A DNA stretch of 64,000 bases from Echinococcus granulosus. Lineage: Eukaryota; Platyhelminthes; Cestoda; Cyclophyllidea; Taeniidae. Both the position numbers and the translations under genes were made by a program. Under the pieces are notes generated by a model. The model was given only the letters and a program-made list of their open reading frames with translations. It did not search any database and was not told the DNA's origin. Below, in pieces: positions 36,801-47,990 of this stretch (the stretch's first letter is position 1; every line of letters begins with the position of its first letter). The stretch is from contig NW_020170421.1 of assembly GCF_000524195.1 (NCBI RefSeq), positions 472,336 through 536,335 on the forward strand. Direction: 5' to 3'.

Positions 36801-39800
36801 GTGTAAGGCCAGATTTGATGGGGATATTTTCAGGGTCCCTACAATTTCCCCTTTACCATATCTTTATTGTTTACGCGGCTTAGCTGAAGCTCAAACAATG
36901 GAGCCTGAAAAGATTACATTGGCAAAGCATGCGGCCAGCCATGTACAGTAACGTTATGTAGAGGTTTTACATATGTAAAGCGTAAAATTAAGTGCCAGCT
37001 CAGCCATAATAAGTTAACTTTACCTCGGTCTGTCGCCCCTTACAGCATATCGTAATTGGATCAACTCAATGGGTCTACGGACGGTGGTCCACAGCCTCTA
37101 TGGAGACCTCTTCTCTGGAACTGTGATTTTCAAACTCTACGATCTTATCAAATCTGGAAGTGTCGATTGGTTGCGGGTCAATCGTTTTTTCTCGACTGGC
37201 CTGGCCAAAGCCAATTTTCAGCACCTCGGTAAGCTGGCACTTAAGCAGAAATTTATGCACGATCCAATTTCAATGCTAAAAATAGCCTCATATGTAATTT
37301 AACTTTACGTACCTTAATTAAGAGGTCGGGAAGTACACAAGTTACAATGAGATTAGTCTGTACTGGAATAAACAAAACGATATATTTTGCTGAATGTGAC
37401 AACAAATCCACTCTAGGTGTGAACTGGACTAGATCTTTGCAACTAAATCCACAAAAAGCGGAGTGCGTGTCTGTGCGTCAAGTGGGGAGCCCTCTTAATG
37501 GCTTTTCTTTAGAAGGTGACTTTGTAGCTCTCTCCTCTCCCTCTCTATCTGATCGGTAGCGGTGACAGTAACATCAGCGACGAAGAGGAGCACGACTGAG
37601 AAGGCAACATCATGCGTACTCCAACGCTGTAACATCAAAGGAGGGCGGTTCGTGTTCCAGCCATGGCTAATGCTGCTGCTGCTGCTGCTACTGATACTTG
37701 AGGGGGAGTGTGGGCGAGGGCTGGCCGAAGGATAGGGGAGGAGCGTGTACCCACTTGCTTGCGTGCATGCGTGCGTGGGCGCGTGCTGCCTCATAGCCGC
37801 GCCACCGAGAGCCAAAACAAATAGAGGCGATTTATGTCTTAAAAGTGTCTCACCGCCTTCGTCTATGAGTGGGAATAGGTGGGAGGGGACGGCAGTGGGG
37901 AGGAGATTAGTAGCAAACGACACATGATGTTCTTGTGTCCGCGGAAGGGAGAGAGGAGGGAATTGCATAATCGATTTCATTAATAGTTTAGGTTTAAATT
38001 GTATCTGGAGGTTTCCTCTTTCCTTTTATATGGAGAATTCATTCCACATCAGCAAAGCAAGATTGCAAGGACCATTGACTGTTACACCTGCGTTTCAATA
38101 GACAAAATACATTTGGACAACATTTGAGCCATGACGAAACTTTCGAAGCTTAAACGAGTTGAGGGAATTCACCACCAAAGTCACCAATTTTTATTTGCAC
38201 TGCAACTAAAGTCAATTCACCATTTTGGGGCAACTCAATCCGGTTCCCATGCTTCTTCTAGCATGAACTGCTTTAATAGATGGGAAATGTTGCGGCAGAA
38301 ACGGAAACTATCATTCCACTGCCTAATGGTCATAAACTTTGGACACAATTACATAATGACGTTTGTTCGTAAATGACTCTCAACCTTTTGCAAACATTGG
38401 ACAGAACCGTCAAACTTATTTAGCATTTTTACTTCCGCATTTATTACAAATCAGACTGGACGACCCTCTGTTAAGGTATCTTCATCGTGTAGCGCTCTAG
38501 TCACCTTAAAATGAGTTATGAGGTAACTGTATACCAGGACTGGAGCTCTGGAACGAGGGGGGCTCCATGTCACTAGGTTGGAAAAAGAAGAGGTCTACTT
38601 GTTGATTAAAACAACTAAAATAGATATAATTATCCCCCAATAGTGTGTCAGAGTACTAAGAGGTGCGTCAAGATTCCATCTCCTCCCTTTCAGAGAACTG
38701 TAACTATATGGTCGAATTGGGTCAACGAGCGGGCTTCAGTCTAGTTGGAGTGGCTGGATCTGACCTCAAGGATCGGAAAATGACACCGATTCTGGCTTTG
38801 CTATGGCAACTGATGCGCGCCTACACACTCTCCTTGTTGGTGAAGTTGGCGGAGCGAACGGAGGGGACGGACACGATGGGCTACCACAGGGCTCGTTCAC
38901 CCGTCTCCAACATGCCAATCATTTCGGAGCGCGGCATTATCGACTGGGTTAATGGACGTCTGGCCGGGGCTAACAAACCACGTCGCATCTCCGTGGGTGC
39001 CGGATTCTCCGATTTTGAGTTAAGAAATGGCCTTCTGATCATTGACCTGCTGGATGCCATCAGTCCGGGATGTGTGGATTATAGCGTGGTCAATAAAGGA
39101 CTCACCCCTGCAGTACGTCATTCACGTGTTACTTTCAATTTTACCAGTCATTTAGGTAGCTTATTGACCTATGCGCTACCAGGCTGTCGGACGAAACCGA
39201 CTCCCACAGCCAGCAAGAGATATACTCTACATAACGTCTTGCTGCTCAGAATTTAGAAAATAATTAATCTCAGGGGAACCAGATCGGTGCAACCAATCTG
39301 CTCGGCTTCAACCAATTACGATAAACTAATGAAAAACATGCATCACACCTGTGTGACGCTGGAAAATAACCTTTGAGGAATAAAATGGAGAGAGGTTCTA
39401 AAACTAGTAAATGATAAGCACAAGTCTAGTAGGTTTAACTGACTCCACCCATCGTTGTCGTTGTTTTGGAACTATGCAGTATAAATAAATATTGTGTATG
39501 ATAGAGAAAAGACTTTGTTAAATGAACTGGTAAGGGTCTGTATATACACTGTGCTTCTGGGTAAATTGTCAGAATCCTTTCTACAGTTACGTTATCTTTT
39601 TTGCGCTGTTTTCTATTTTCCGTTGTCCTATGACTGACAGATTGGGCAATAGAAGGGACAGAAAACGTCGTAGTAACTAACTACATGCCATTTTAGCCTC
39701 AATATAAATGTGAAATAAGCATATTAATTTCTTTGTTAAAAAGTGCTGACAATTTTATCAACTTTAAATATCGGAAACATCAAAAATGGTTTGCTATGGA

Positions 39801-42800
39801 GGAAGTGAGATGACATTTTTTGTTTATCAACGCAGCGACGCTTCATTCCCATAAAAAAGGGACTGGGATTTTTTCAAACTAGTGTGAATGACAGATTCAT
39901 TCGAAAGGTCGATTAAACAATCCCTTATTGTTTTGAGACCCGTTAAGTGTTTGCCACTTTGAATTGATGAATGCGGCATCCTCATCGCGACAAAAAATTT
40001 AATCAGTTAATTGAAACACAAAAGAAAGGGCGACGCGCATAAACCCGTAAGTTTTGGAAACCTTTTTACCCCCATTTAACTACGGAGGGTTAGACTTTGC
40101 AGTCACAACAGTCTGGCAGATTCGTTGCACCCTTTGATCGGTGTAACGCAGGTCATTTACCCAATGTAAAAGAAGATGAGAATTTTCACTTTTGATATTC
40201 TAAGTTGTTTAGGTAAAATGCAAACATTAAACGAGTTTGACAAGCTGTGTTTTCCATCCTCATAGTTCCTTAAAAGGCGTTTTATGCTCTCATTATACTT
40301 ATCATTCATTCACTATGCCAAAAGGCTTGAAGATGCTACTTAAAGTAATACAATAATTTTCCCTCTGTACGAATTTATTTACGGATGTGGTCAATTCATT
40401 GGCATATAATTGCGAGGTATTAAAACAAATATTTATTAATTTTAAGACAAACAATTGCTGCCCTCCTACTTGTGGGTGAAAAAGAGGCTACTTTTTTGTA
40501 AATTCCGTTAGGTGTAAGAGGAATGAAATAAGTGAGAAAGTGCAAAGGTTAAAGGTGGACTACTAACTCTTTTATGACCTCAAAAGTGTTTTACTTGTTG
40601 AAATAAATATACTTCAGTTCAATTTTTACACCCCAAGTGTCTTAAGAGCCTTCTGCAGGCAGACCCAAATTGGATTAGTGCAAACGTGATTATCGTCGTG
40701 TTGTATTTCAGATTGATGTAAAAAGAAGAGAAACCACATTTTTACCTACAACGTCTCAAAAAGGAATAATAGGCATTTTTTTGGTGCCAGGCAGCAGAGA
40801 TCAATTGTGACAAGTACACTACTGCTGCTTAGAACTGAGCAAACAATTCTGTATTGTGGCTAGCCTATCACCCACCTCATAAATACTTGATGAAAACGCC
40901 CAGAATCTCCGCCTCTAAGCGCATATTAATTGAAAAACGCAAATAAACTCCAATTTTATTCTCTCTGCGCTGCCTCGTTTTCGATAGGTGCGTTTTAGTA
41001 TAGGCGGAAAGATGGAGGGACGGAGACAGGCTATTGTGATATCCAGACCAACTTATTAAAGTGCTGAGACAGTCGGAACTAATCACAAACTTACTTAAGT
41101 ATTACCTCCAATGAGTAAGGAGCATGCTAAGGATGATTGCTTACTAATCGAGGAGCAATTCCCTACTCAAGAGGCATGATGCATAATTAAGCAAAACAGG
41201 TTAATTAGACACTATTTACATTGAATTGTTCTGTTAATTCAGCCCAGGGGAAATCCAACCACCCGCATTTCAGCCTTTCATTGAAGAAAGTAAACAATGA
41301 AAAGCAATTTTCAGTTGTAATTATTCAATTTACACCTAGAATTGGATTATGAACAGTGCATTCAAGGGTTTTGTCGGCATGGTTGGTAAACGAGCTAGTG
41401 TAAATTGGCTATCACTCGAAAAAATCACCTAATAATGTCACCCAATATCTGAAGAATTCTTTCAGAGTAAGTGAATTCGGATATTTATGAGATGAAATTA
41501 GGTCCAAAAGAGTTATTAGAATGCAAAAATGCCTGAATCTCAAAGTGACCTTTCAACAGCTGGCGTTAAAATCCAAGCAAGAAAATGCCTAAACTAATAA
41601 CGCAATATTACAACTTCCACCAAACTTCCCAAATTGTGCATTAATGATTCAGCTAACTGAGGAAAGAAGAAATTCCTACTGTATCAAGAGTTAGGGTTAG
41701 TGAACGGGGGAGACCAAGACACGATTTTGCAATAAACTTTCGCCATAAACGTTGATGCGATCGCATCAGGAATGCATGAAGCTTTTATTGCACAAAGGGC
41801 CTAATTATTGGTGCGAAAGCGGTGCAGTTGCTATGTTTCTTATCGTTTAGGCCACTTTGAAAGACAATCCACCCCGTATGCAGGCGGAAATGCTAAAGAA
41901 AATTTAAATATTTCGATAAGAATGCAAATTTATTTGTAAAATAACTTTATTGGGGTGTTGTTGGCAGAGGCCACAAACTTTCGTTGAACAGTGAGACAGT
42001 AAATATTGCATACAGCACACAATGTTTAAGGAATAAACAATTAAGAGTAAAGCTGTAAATTGATCAATTTTGTATCAACATAAACTTCAAACAGTTGAGC
42101 CAGCAAAGCCAGTAATTAGTAATATACCCACCATTAACTGGCTGTCGCACAACCCACGTCTCCTTCTGCATTGAAACGTTTAATTAAATTTTGACAATCT
42201 GAGGTTTTGAAATGCCAGACTAAAAGCATTTAATGAATACAAACAACAGAGGCAAACATTGGAAACTTTTGTCATACAAGAGAATCGCTTTGTGGAAGCT
42301 ATCCGACTTCAGAGGAATCACTCGACAGTGAAGATAATTAACTCTGACTTCCATCCACTCACCTACCTACCCACTCAGAACGCACCACTCAATTAGCTTA
42401 ATGCATAGATATTGCTTGCGCTCTGCACGCCCCGCTTGTTCCCTCAACCTCAAATACTAATTGGCTCCTGGGGTCTCGAGAACCGCTTCCCATTTCAGTG
42501 CTTTAATGCCGTGTAGGGGATGTGAAATTCACTTTTCGTTAATTCTACTTTTTAGGAAGTAGAAAATTCGCAGAACCAGGCTAAAATAAACATGGTAGAG
42601 GAATTCCCCTCAAATTCTACGGATCGTCCCCTTCATAATTTATTTGCATATGAATGAACTTTACATGATATTTACCGCTGCATTACGTTTTCTCAGACTA
42701 TGTATTCACTAAGTACGAGTATTTGTAAATGCCAAAGTCGTATAACTGTACACTTTTCCTTGGTTTTATTTATTTAGGAGCGCCTTTCCAACGCGCAGTA

Positions 42801-43776
42801 TGCAGTCACAGTGGCACGGCGTATCGGAGCCAAGATATATGCAGTCCCGGAGGACATAACCGAGGTCAAACCCCGTATGCTAATGACAGTATTTGCATGC
42901 ATCATGGCGATAGACCTGGAAAAGAATCATAAAGTAGTCATACCAAAGAAATCATCGCCCTCGCCAACAAGAATGAGCTCGGTCACCATAAATGAGGTCA
43001 CGAGATCACCATCACCGAGTGGAGAAAATTGTACCAGCACAAGTCTTTCGATCTGCCAAATGGCCTATCAAGATAGCCCTAAAAGCGGATACCAGCGGCT
43101 TGTGGATACGAACACTCTTGCAGAAAAACGTGCAACAATGAACAGAGTGGAAACACAAATGTCGACCCTCAGAGTGGAGAGTTATATGGTGAAGAACAAC
43201 CCTCTCACAGTGGATATAGGCAAGGTGCAGTATGCGGAGAAGGGCACGTACTACGACCCACCTCAACGACGCTTTTTCGGATCACCACCACCACCGCGAT
43301 CACGACATGCAGAACTCTTCTCTTCACCACGTCTCTATCGTAGTGAACTGACTAAATCTACCACGGCGCTCGATCAGATTGGCAAATTAAGCTATACTGG
43401 TGGTGGGGAAGCCCCCCAGGACTATCGACCTGTTGGAAAAGCACTACAGAAATTCACTAAGGACAAGGGCACCCAATGCGAGGCCACCACATGGAAAGCA
43501 GGTGTCCCAGAGGTCTGGAATCGAGACTCCAAGAAGAGCGACATATTTGCAGCCTCATTGCGGGATGTAGGTGGGAGCATTCGCACCGCCCCCAATGGAG
43601 TGGGCAGAAATTCAAGAATGGATGGCGTAACCTTACCTCAGAGGAGAGGTTTCGCGGCAGCTTATGGGGAGTACGCGAGCAAAACGGTCCAGGCGAACCG
43701 TCAAGGTGGATCGGGCATTCGTCGCGGTGGTGGTGGGCGAGTCTTCATGGCGGCCGATATTCACCACGATTATTGA
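24865..43776 (+). CDS. Plastin/fimbrin with long C-terminal extension, 925 aa, eleven exons
   Basis: Plastins cross-link actin filaments through two actin-binding domains, each made of two CH domains. Exons: 24865-24927, 24962-25120, 25151-25314, 25348-25443, 25573-25783, 26107-26292, 28843-28917, 29692-29914, 37046-37228, 38694-39112 and 42778-43776; all phases agree. Residues 1-77 are a two-EF-hand head. CH1 is about 117-234 ([27 protein letters not shown]), CH2 about 266-375 ([22 protein letters not shown]), CH3 about 393-505 ([33 protein letters not shown]) and CH4 about 531-640 ([43 protein letters not shown]). Human plastins have about 630 residues and end right after CH4; here the last exon stays open for another 285 residues. 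Both EF-hand loops lack key ligands. The start is the first ATG before the EF-hand head. Intron 5 uses a GC donor. Orthology to a specific vertebrate paralogue is not implied. Confidence 0.93.
25784..26106 (+). other. Plastin intron 5 (323 bp), GC-AG type
   Basis: The upstream exon ends in phase 0 at AAG and is followed by GCAAGT, the usual consensus of GC-AG introns. The next exon starts in phase 0 with ATT GGT after GCATAG. The only nearby GT (25788) would leave phase 1, which does not fit. Confidence 0.8.
26293..28842 (+). other. Plastin intron 6 (2.55 kb)
   Basis: Donor GTGAGT, acceptor CCGCACAG. AT-rich and mostly unique by eye. A short tRNA-Gly-like string near 26825 has no T-arm partner. 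No other feature seen. Confidence 0.75.
28918..29691 (+). other. Plastin intron 7 (774 bp)
   Basis: Donor GTGAGC after codon AAG, acceptor CTCCAACGCAG. AT-rich, nothing recognised inside. Confidence 0.75.
31921..32096 (+). CDS. Candidate alternative terminal exon of plastin (57 codons plus TGA)
   Basis: After an acceptor ending TTTCGTAG, an open frame runs to TGA at 32094-32096. It needs one base from the preceding exon, exactly what plastin exon 8 (ending 29914) supplies, so the junction reads ...[19 protein letters not shown]. The peptide is Trp/Leu/Pro-rich ([17 protein letters not shown], then [18 protein letters not shown]) and the exon is clearly richer in G+C than the intron around it, with mostly G/C third positions, like the constitutive exons. 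An ATTAAA variant poly(A) signal lies at 32298-32303. If used, the product would have the EF-hand head plus CH1-CH2 and lack CH3-CH4 and the long tail. It could instead be the last exon of a nested gene whose other exons I cannot see. I do not recognise the peptide. Confidence 0.45.
33294..33490 (-). mobile_element. Degenerate solo LTR, minus orientation
   Basis: Reads as the reverse complement of the 196-bp LTR: TGTAATGCACC, then ACTTCCCTAAAGACGAAAGA, ATAATACTGAGGCA, GGCCGTGCCACCCAGCGGG, and an end near GTATTACA. Length matches the complete LTR. No internal sequence adjoins it and no clear target-site duplication remains. Confidence 0.65.
36227..36254. repeat. TGAA/TGGA imperfect tetranucleotide repeat
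   Basis: Short tandem array of TGAA, TGGA and TGAG units inside plastin intron 8. Confidence 0.7.
37229..38693 (+). other. Plastin intron 9 (1.5 kb)
   Basis: Donor GTAAGC after CACCTCG, acceptor CTCCCTTTCAG. Contains a TGC repeat (37671-37689) and GT-rich DNA near 37745-37790. A 161-codon minus-strand frame over this part is low complexity and not a gene. Confidence 0.75.
37671..37689. repeat. TGC trinucleotide microsatellite
   Basis: Six TGC units inside plastin intron 9, read directly. Confidence 0.85.
39113..42777 (+). other. Plastin intron 10 (3.7 kb)
   Basis: Donor GTACGT after the GCA codon (residue 593), acceptor TTATTTAG. AT-rich. It holds a near-palindrome TCACACCTGTGTGA at 39343-39356; nothing else recognised. 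Confidence 0.75.
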
Positions 43777-44000
43777 GGCAAGAATTGCGACGAGTGAAGA
43801 CGCATTTGGATACCTACTGATTGCCCCTAATTATCCCTTTTATTCGTGATCATATGATTTCGTGTCTTCAATGGCCTATGCGAACCGTTTTATGAGCTTC
43901 CTGATCTAGGACACTAATTATGAGACCTATTTAAATTCACTGAGTTTAATTACCTAAAATATGACATCAAATAGCGAAATAAAGTGGAGAATTATTGTTA
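43777..44000 (+). other. Plastin 3' UTR with poly(A) signal
   Basis: Follows the TGA at 43774-43776. AATAAA at 43978-43983 is the first canonical polyadenylation signal downstream, giving a 3' UTR of about 220 nt. Confidence 0.6.
43978..43983 (+). promoter_or_regulatory. Polyadenylation signal AATAAA (plastin)
   Basis: Exact AATAAA 202 bp after the plastin stop codon. Confidence 0.6.
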
Positions 44001-44211
44001 ACGAGACGAAGTTGCTTTGTAAATACACCTCCTTCTACACCAGCATATATCTATGTACATTTAGCCAGACGAAATATCGTCCAACTTCCAGTTCATCCCA
44101 GCTCCTGGGTGTACATGTAGCAATAGAGGGATATTTTGTTGCGAGTATCAAAGAAGCAAGATAAACAGGGAAGTCTTCGTTGCATTAAACAAGTAGTGGT
44201 AATCTCAGTCC

Positions 44212-44237
44212 TCCCATTTCATGGACATGAAATGGGA
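44212..44237. repeat. Hairpin, 11-bp perfect arms with a 4-nt loop
   Basis: TCCCATTTCAT (44212-44222) and ATGAAATGGGA (44227-44237) are exact inverted complements around GGAC, downstream of plastin. Confidence 0.6.
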
Positions 44238-44339
44238 CATGTTCTGTTTGGGAACTGCAATGGGAGAAGAAGGCTGTGCTACCTATCTCACATGCCCACA
44301 GTTAGTCCAAGAACACCGGCCTAAAACCCGAATCATTAA

Positions 44340-44930
44340 ATAAAGAGGAGAGTTTAATATAGCTTCTTAAAGATATGGTATCGTGTCTGCTTCACCTTGC
44401 TGCTTTGTTCTCTCTTCGGTGTTGCCCGGTCATATCAATCTAGCCTCAATCCAGCTAGTAGGGAGGTGGATGGGGTATCGCGTATTTTACCTACCTGACG
44501 TCTTAAAATATTGCTTGTTCACTTCATTGACATCTCCATTCAGGTACTTCAGACAGCCACTTAAACTTTCCCAGATGGTCGCGGCTAGCGTCTTCATAGT
44601 TGTTAACAATCCTGCAGGACACGAGAGAGAGGTAGTCGCCTAAGATAGGCCTCAATTCCAGCTCAACTGATTGGGGTCGTTGCAGATTATCTCATCCACA
44701 GCAGATGCCTTTCTGCCGTCACGTTAAGGCATAGTGCTCCGTAGCAGAAGGACTGAGTTTGTTTTCTGTTGCCACCACTGTAACCCCTCCAGGACTTCCT
44801 TAAAGACGACAGAAGACACAATACTGGGGCCGAACATGCATTGGCGATGTAGAGAAGGGCTTGGAGGTTATGTCAACCAGCCACCTTTCAATCGTGATCA
44901 AAACGAAACGTTAAGCAAATGATTACAATA
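44340..44930 (-). mobile_element. Miniature LTR element, minus orientation, truncated
   Basis: Interior homologous to the other copies (GTCATATCAATCTAGCCTCAA, ACTTTCCCAGATGG, GTCACGTTAAGGCAT), then TTGCCACCA at 44769-44777, the reverse complement of the primer-binding site, one spacer base, and an LTR beginning TGTAACCCC at 44779 with ACTTCCTTAAAGACGAC and ACACAATACTGGGGC. The distal LTR and purine tract were not found. Confidence 0.65.
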
Positions 44931-46984
44931 TTGCAGTTTAGACTAAGTTAGAAATTCGTTTTTTTAAGTTAATCTACCTCACACTCAATTTACCAAGAAT
45001 AATGCAGATAAAAGTGCAAAATACAATCTACCATAGACATTAAATCAACTTTTGGTTGAGCTATAATACAGGGGAAAATTTTAGCTTATATTGGACCTAA
45101 TCATATCTACCTCTCATTACAAAAGCAACCGAATATAAATATACATCAACAAGTACTTATGCTCCTCCATGGCAATAGTTTTCCCTTTTTTCTGCAGCTG
45201 AAAGTATGAGGCGTGCCTCCCTCTCCCGAGAAAGTCATTAATGGTGCTTGTCAAGTAGAGCATAAACCCGAGAAGCGCACTAAAGGACTTCCTCTGCCCG
45301 AGTATACATTGATGAGGTAAAAAGCACTGTGAGTAGGGCCAACATTATCCTCCACCAAGGTGAGGACATTTATAGCGGGTCTATGCCCCATCCATAATGC
45401 AGTCCACGTCCCAATTTGGCGTAAAGGGGCATCAGGAAGGTTTACATTACACTTCTAAATGCCATTAACAATGCTTGAAATGGCGACACAGCTGAAAAAC
45501 TAGCCTTAGTGGGAAGGTGAGTGGAATGAATTAATCCATCCGAGCTTTCTCACGGGGAAGTGGCAGATGACCGGTCTCTCCAACCACCTAAAACTAGCAA
45601 TGAGAAATGAAGCAACTTTCCACTCTGTATTGCGGAATGCTTCTTATTATGGGATTTCCTTATTCTACACGAAATAAAATGTTATCTGTCAAGTTAACGC
45701 AAAGATTTTATTTTCTCCTTCTGTCTTGTACAACTATAAAAGCGTTAAACACAGAGTAGGAAGAACATGACGACCTCGCAAGAGTTTGACATGAAAGTTA
45801 TTTTTAAAGATGATAAATGAAAACAGGCAGATACACAGAGAAAAGATTTGCTATTACTGGTAAATACCACATTCGGCTTGATTTAACCCTTCTCCATGGC
45901 TCATTAACTATTTTTAAACGATCCATATTATGATTACGGACAATTGGTTTGAATAATCGCCATTTCCTGTAGACAAAGCAGCCAGAGCAGCCAAAAGGGG
46001 GGGGTATTATTTCGGTCTCTCTCTGAAAATCACAGATTAAGTTGAGGAGACAACTGCCAGGCTGCCCATTAAACTCCTCTACCGGATGTGCGCATGATCT
46101 CGTTGCCAATGGAGCGGTTAATGATGCCACTAACTGTAACATTCGACCAGAAATGCATAATTTTCCGCCTCGTTTAATTTTATCCACCAATGGACTCTGA
46201 ACCTTTCTGGTGGAGAGCGCGCATGACATTTTGAAGAAATGCGAAAAGTTAAATGAGCAGGTCGGTGAATAATGGGTACTAATGGGGAGGAATTTATCAT
46301 GGAAAGCATCGTCTCTCATGCCCGAGAAATCTCGCGTGCATTGCCTGATTAGACTTGCCGCCTCCCCTCCTCGCCCCGTCCGCCTTCCCCATCAAATGTT
46401 GCGAGCTCGTTTCCCCAACTTTTGCGTGTTTGTGTGTCAAAGTGAATAAATAGTGGGTTAATTTGTTTGAGCGATTTTTGAGACAACTTGCAGATAGAAT
46501 AGGACATGTGAATGATTCATTCCATTTAACAAAAATTAGGACGCAAGGGAAGAGCTCCTCCTCCTCCTCCTCTTCCTCCTCTTCCACCTCCTCGGTCTCA
46601 TCCTCGTTCTCTGTGTGGGATGCGTTATTTTTTGGAATTTTTTGTGACATTACAAATGTCTCAATAAAAGTAAAAAGGATTTCATTTAAGCCTATGGTTT
46701 GATTTTAAGAGATTCGAGGGAGAAATGAACAATGTCAGATCTCAGGTCTGTATTCTATGCACAGAAGTGTCAATTAGTGGAACCATAAAACATTTCTATC
46801 AGATCAGGACATTTAAATATTAACGTTTAAGTTACCTGAATGCTTTTAAGCTGTAACCTTCAGCAATTATCCGACACTTTTCTCCTATTGGTTTACAAGC
46901 TGGTTTCCCTAACTCCGTTTTAACACTTCAAAATTTTAGCAGTGAGTTTAGAAGAGGAATTCGTTCCAAACAATATGACCTTGA
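44931..46984. other. Spacer without genes
   Basis: AT-rich spacer. The only notable structure is a TCC/TTCC pyrimidine tract at 46555-46592. The frames over it read as Ser or Glu runs and are not genes. Confidence 0.55.
46555..46592. repeat. CTC/CTT polypyrimidine tract
   Basis: Imperfect CTC array; both strand translations are homopolymeric Ser/Glu. Confidence 0.75.
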
Positions 46985-47990
46985 AACGATAAATGTGGTA
47001 CCCCGAGACATCCTTGAAAGTAAAAGGAGACATAATACTGGAGGAGAATGTGCATTGTCAGCCGACAGAAGGGTTGAGGGCTATTGGCGTGGTTAGGAGA
47101 CCTTGGCGACTAGCGAAATTGCAATAGCCGCGCCCTACAGTGCCCGCAAAAATTAAAACGAAGAATTGAGCAAACAATCAGCATGTTACCTGGCCTTTCT
47201 CTGCTTTTAAGCGTACTCACCCCGGGGCTCCCCTTGGCCAACCTCCCGCATCTACCATCACACTCACAGACCAACCGCACTAGCCATGGAATTCACATGC
47301 AACTGAGACGATAGCTGACTGAAACGTCACTGGTCCCCCATGGCCATTCCACTCAATCTGAGGCTCTGTATTTGGGCCAAGGGGTAATGTGTAGGCTATC
47401 TCGTGTGTCCAGTGCTGGTGGTAAAACATTGACCTAAAGACAGAGTTATTAAATAAGGGACGAGATATAACATGGTGTCTTTGGAATGCAGTTTTCAGTC
47501 TGTTCCTTCTTGCCACTTTGTTCCGGATTCAGTGCGGTCCAGCTATATGTAGCAATTTGGTTTCTATCTTGCTAGGTAGAGATGTGGAGGAAGAATAACG
47601 TGTTCACTTTCTTAACACCTTTATACAGGTACAGTAGATGGCTCCGTAAAGAACTTGTTTAAGTGTTATTACCGTTAAAAATAGCGTTCCTGCAGAATAT
47701 GACATTAGGTGGTTGCCAAAGGTTGACGTCACTTTTAACCTTTCAGTTAGGGGTCGTCACAGATTCTCCCATCCTTAGCATATGCTTTATTCAGTCACGT
47801 TAAGGTTTAGCATTCAAGAATAGAAACAGAGCCCCTAGACTTCCCTGAAGACAGAAGGCGGCATAACACTAAAGCGGAATATGTATTATCGACGTTGGGG
47901 AGGGCTGGATGGGTTGATACTGGCATGGCCCGGAGGCCTTACCTTCCAACGAACCTACTCTTGCGGAGACTTAAGTGGGCTAGGCACCAT
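46985..47990 (-). mobile_element. Miniature LTR element with both LTRs, minus orientation
   Basis: Two direct repeats of the LTR core occur at about 46987-47130 (GAGACATAATACTGGAGGAG, GAGGGCTATTGGCGTGG) and about 47836-47945 (GCGGCATAACACTAAAGCGG, ATACTGGCATGGCCCGGAGG), roughly 850 bp apart. Next to the first is a pyrimidine tract (TTTCTCTGCTTTTAAG, about 47200-47215), the reverse complement of the purine tract found beside the LTR at 60258. The interior carries the family's conserved stretch GTCACGTTAAGGTTTAGCAT. No coding capacity seen. Confidence 0.7.

Larger units (their letters stand above)
29915..37045 (+). other. Plastin intron 8 (7.1 kb)
   Basis: Donor GTGAGT after codon position 1 of residue 393, acceptor CCCCTTACAG. 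It contains a coding-like terminal exon (31921-32096), a solo LTR in minus orientation (33294-33490) and a TGAA/TGGA-type simple repeat (about 36227-36254). The rest is AT-rich with no recognised feature. Confidence 0.75.

Noticed and set aside
37495..37980. 161-codon minus-strand frame
   Set aside because: Pro/Ser/His low complexity over a TGC repeat inside a plastin intron.
46297..46702. Overlapping Ser-run and Glu-run frames
   Set aside because: Both are translations of a CTC/GAG simple repeat.
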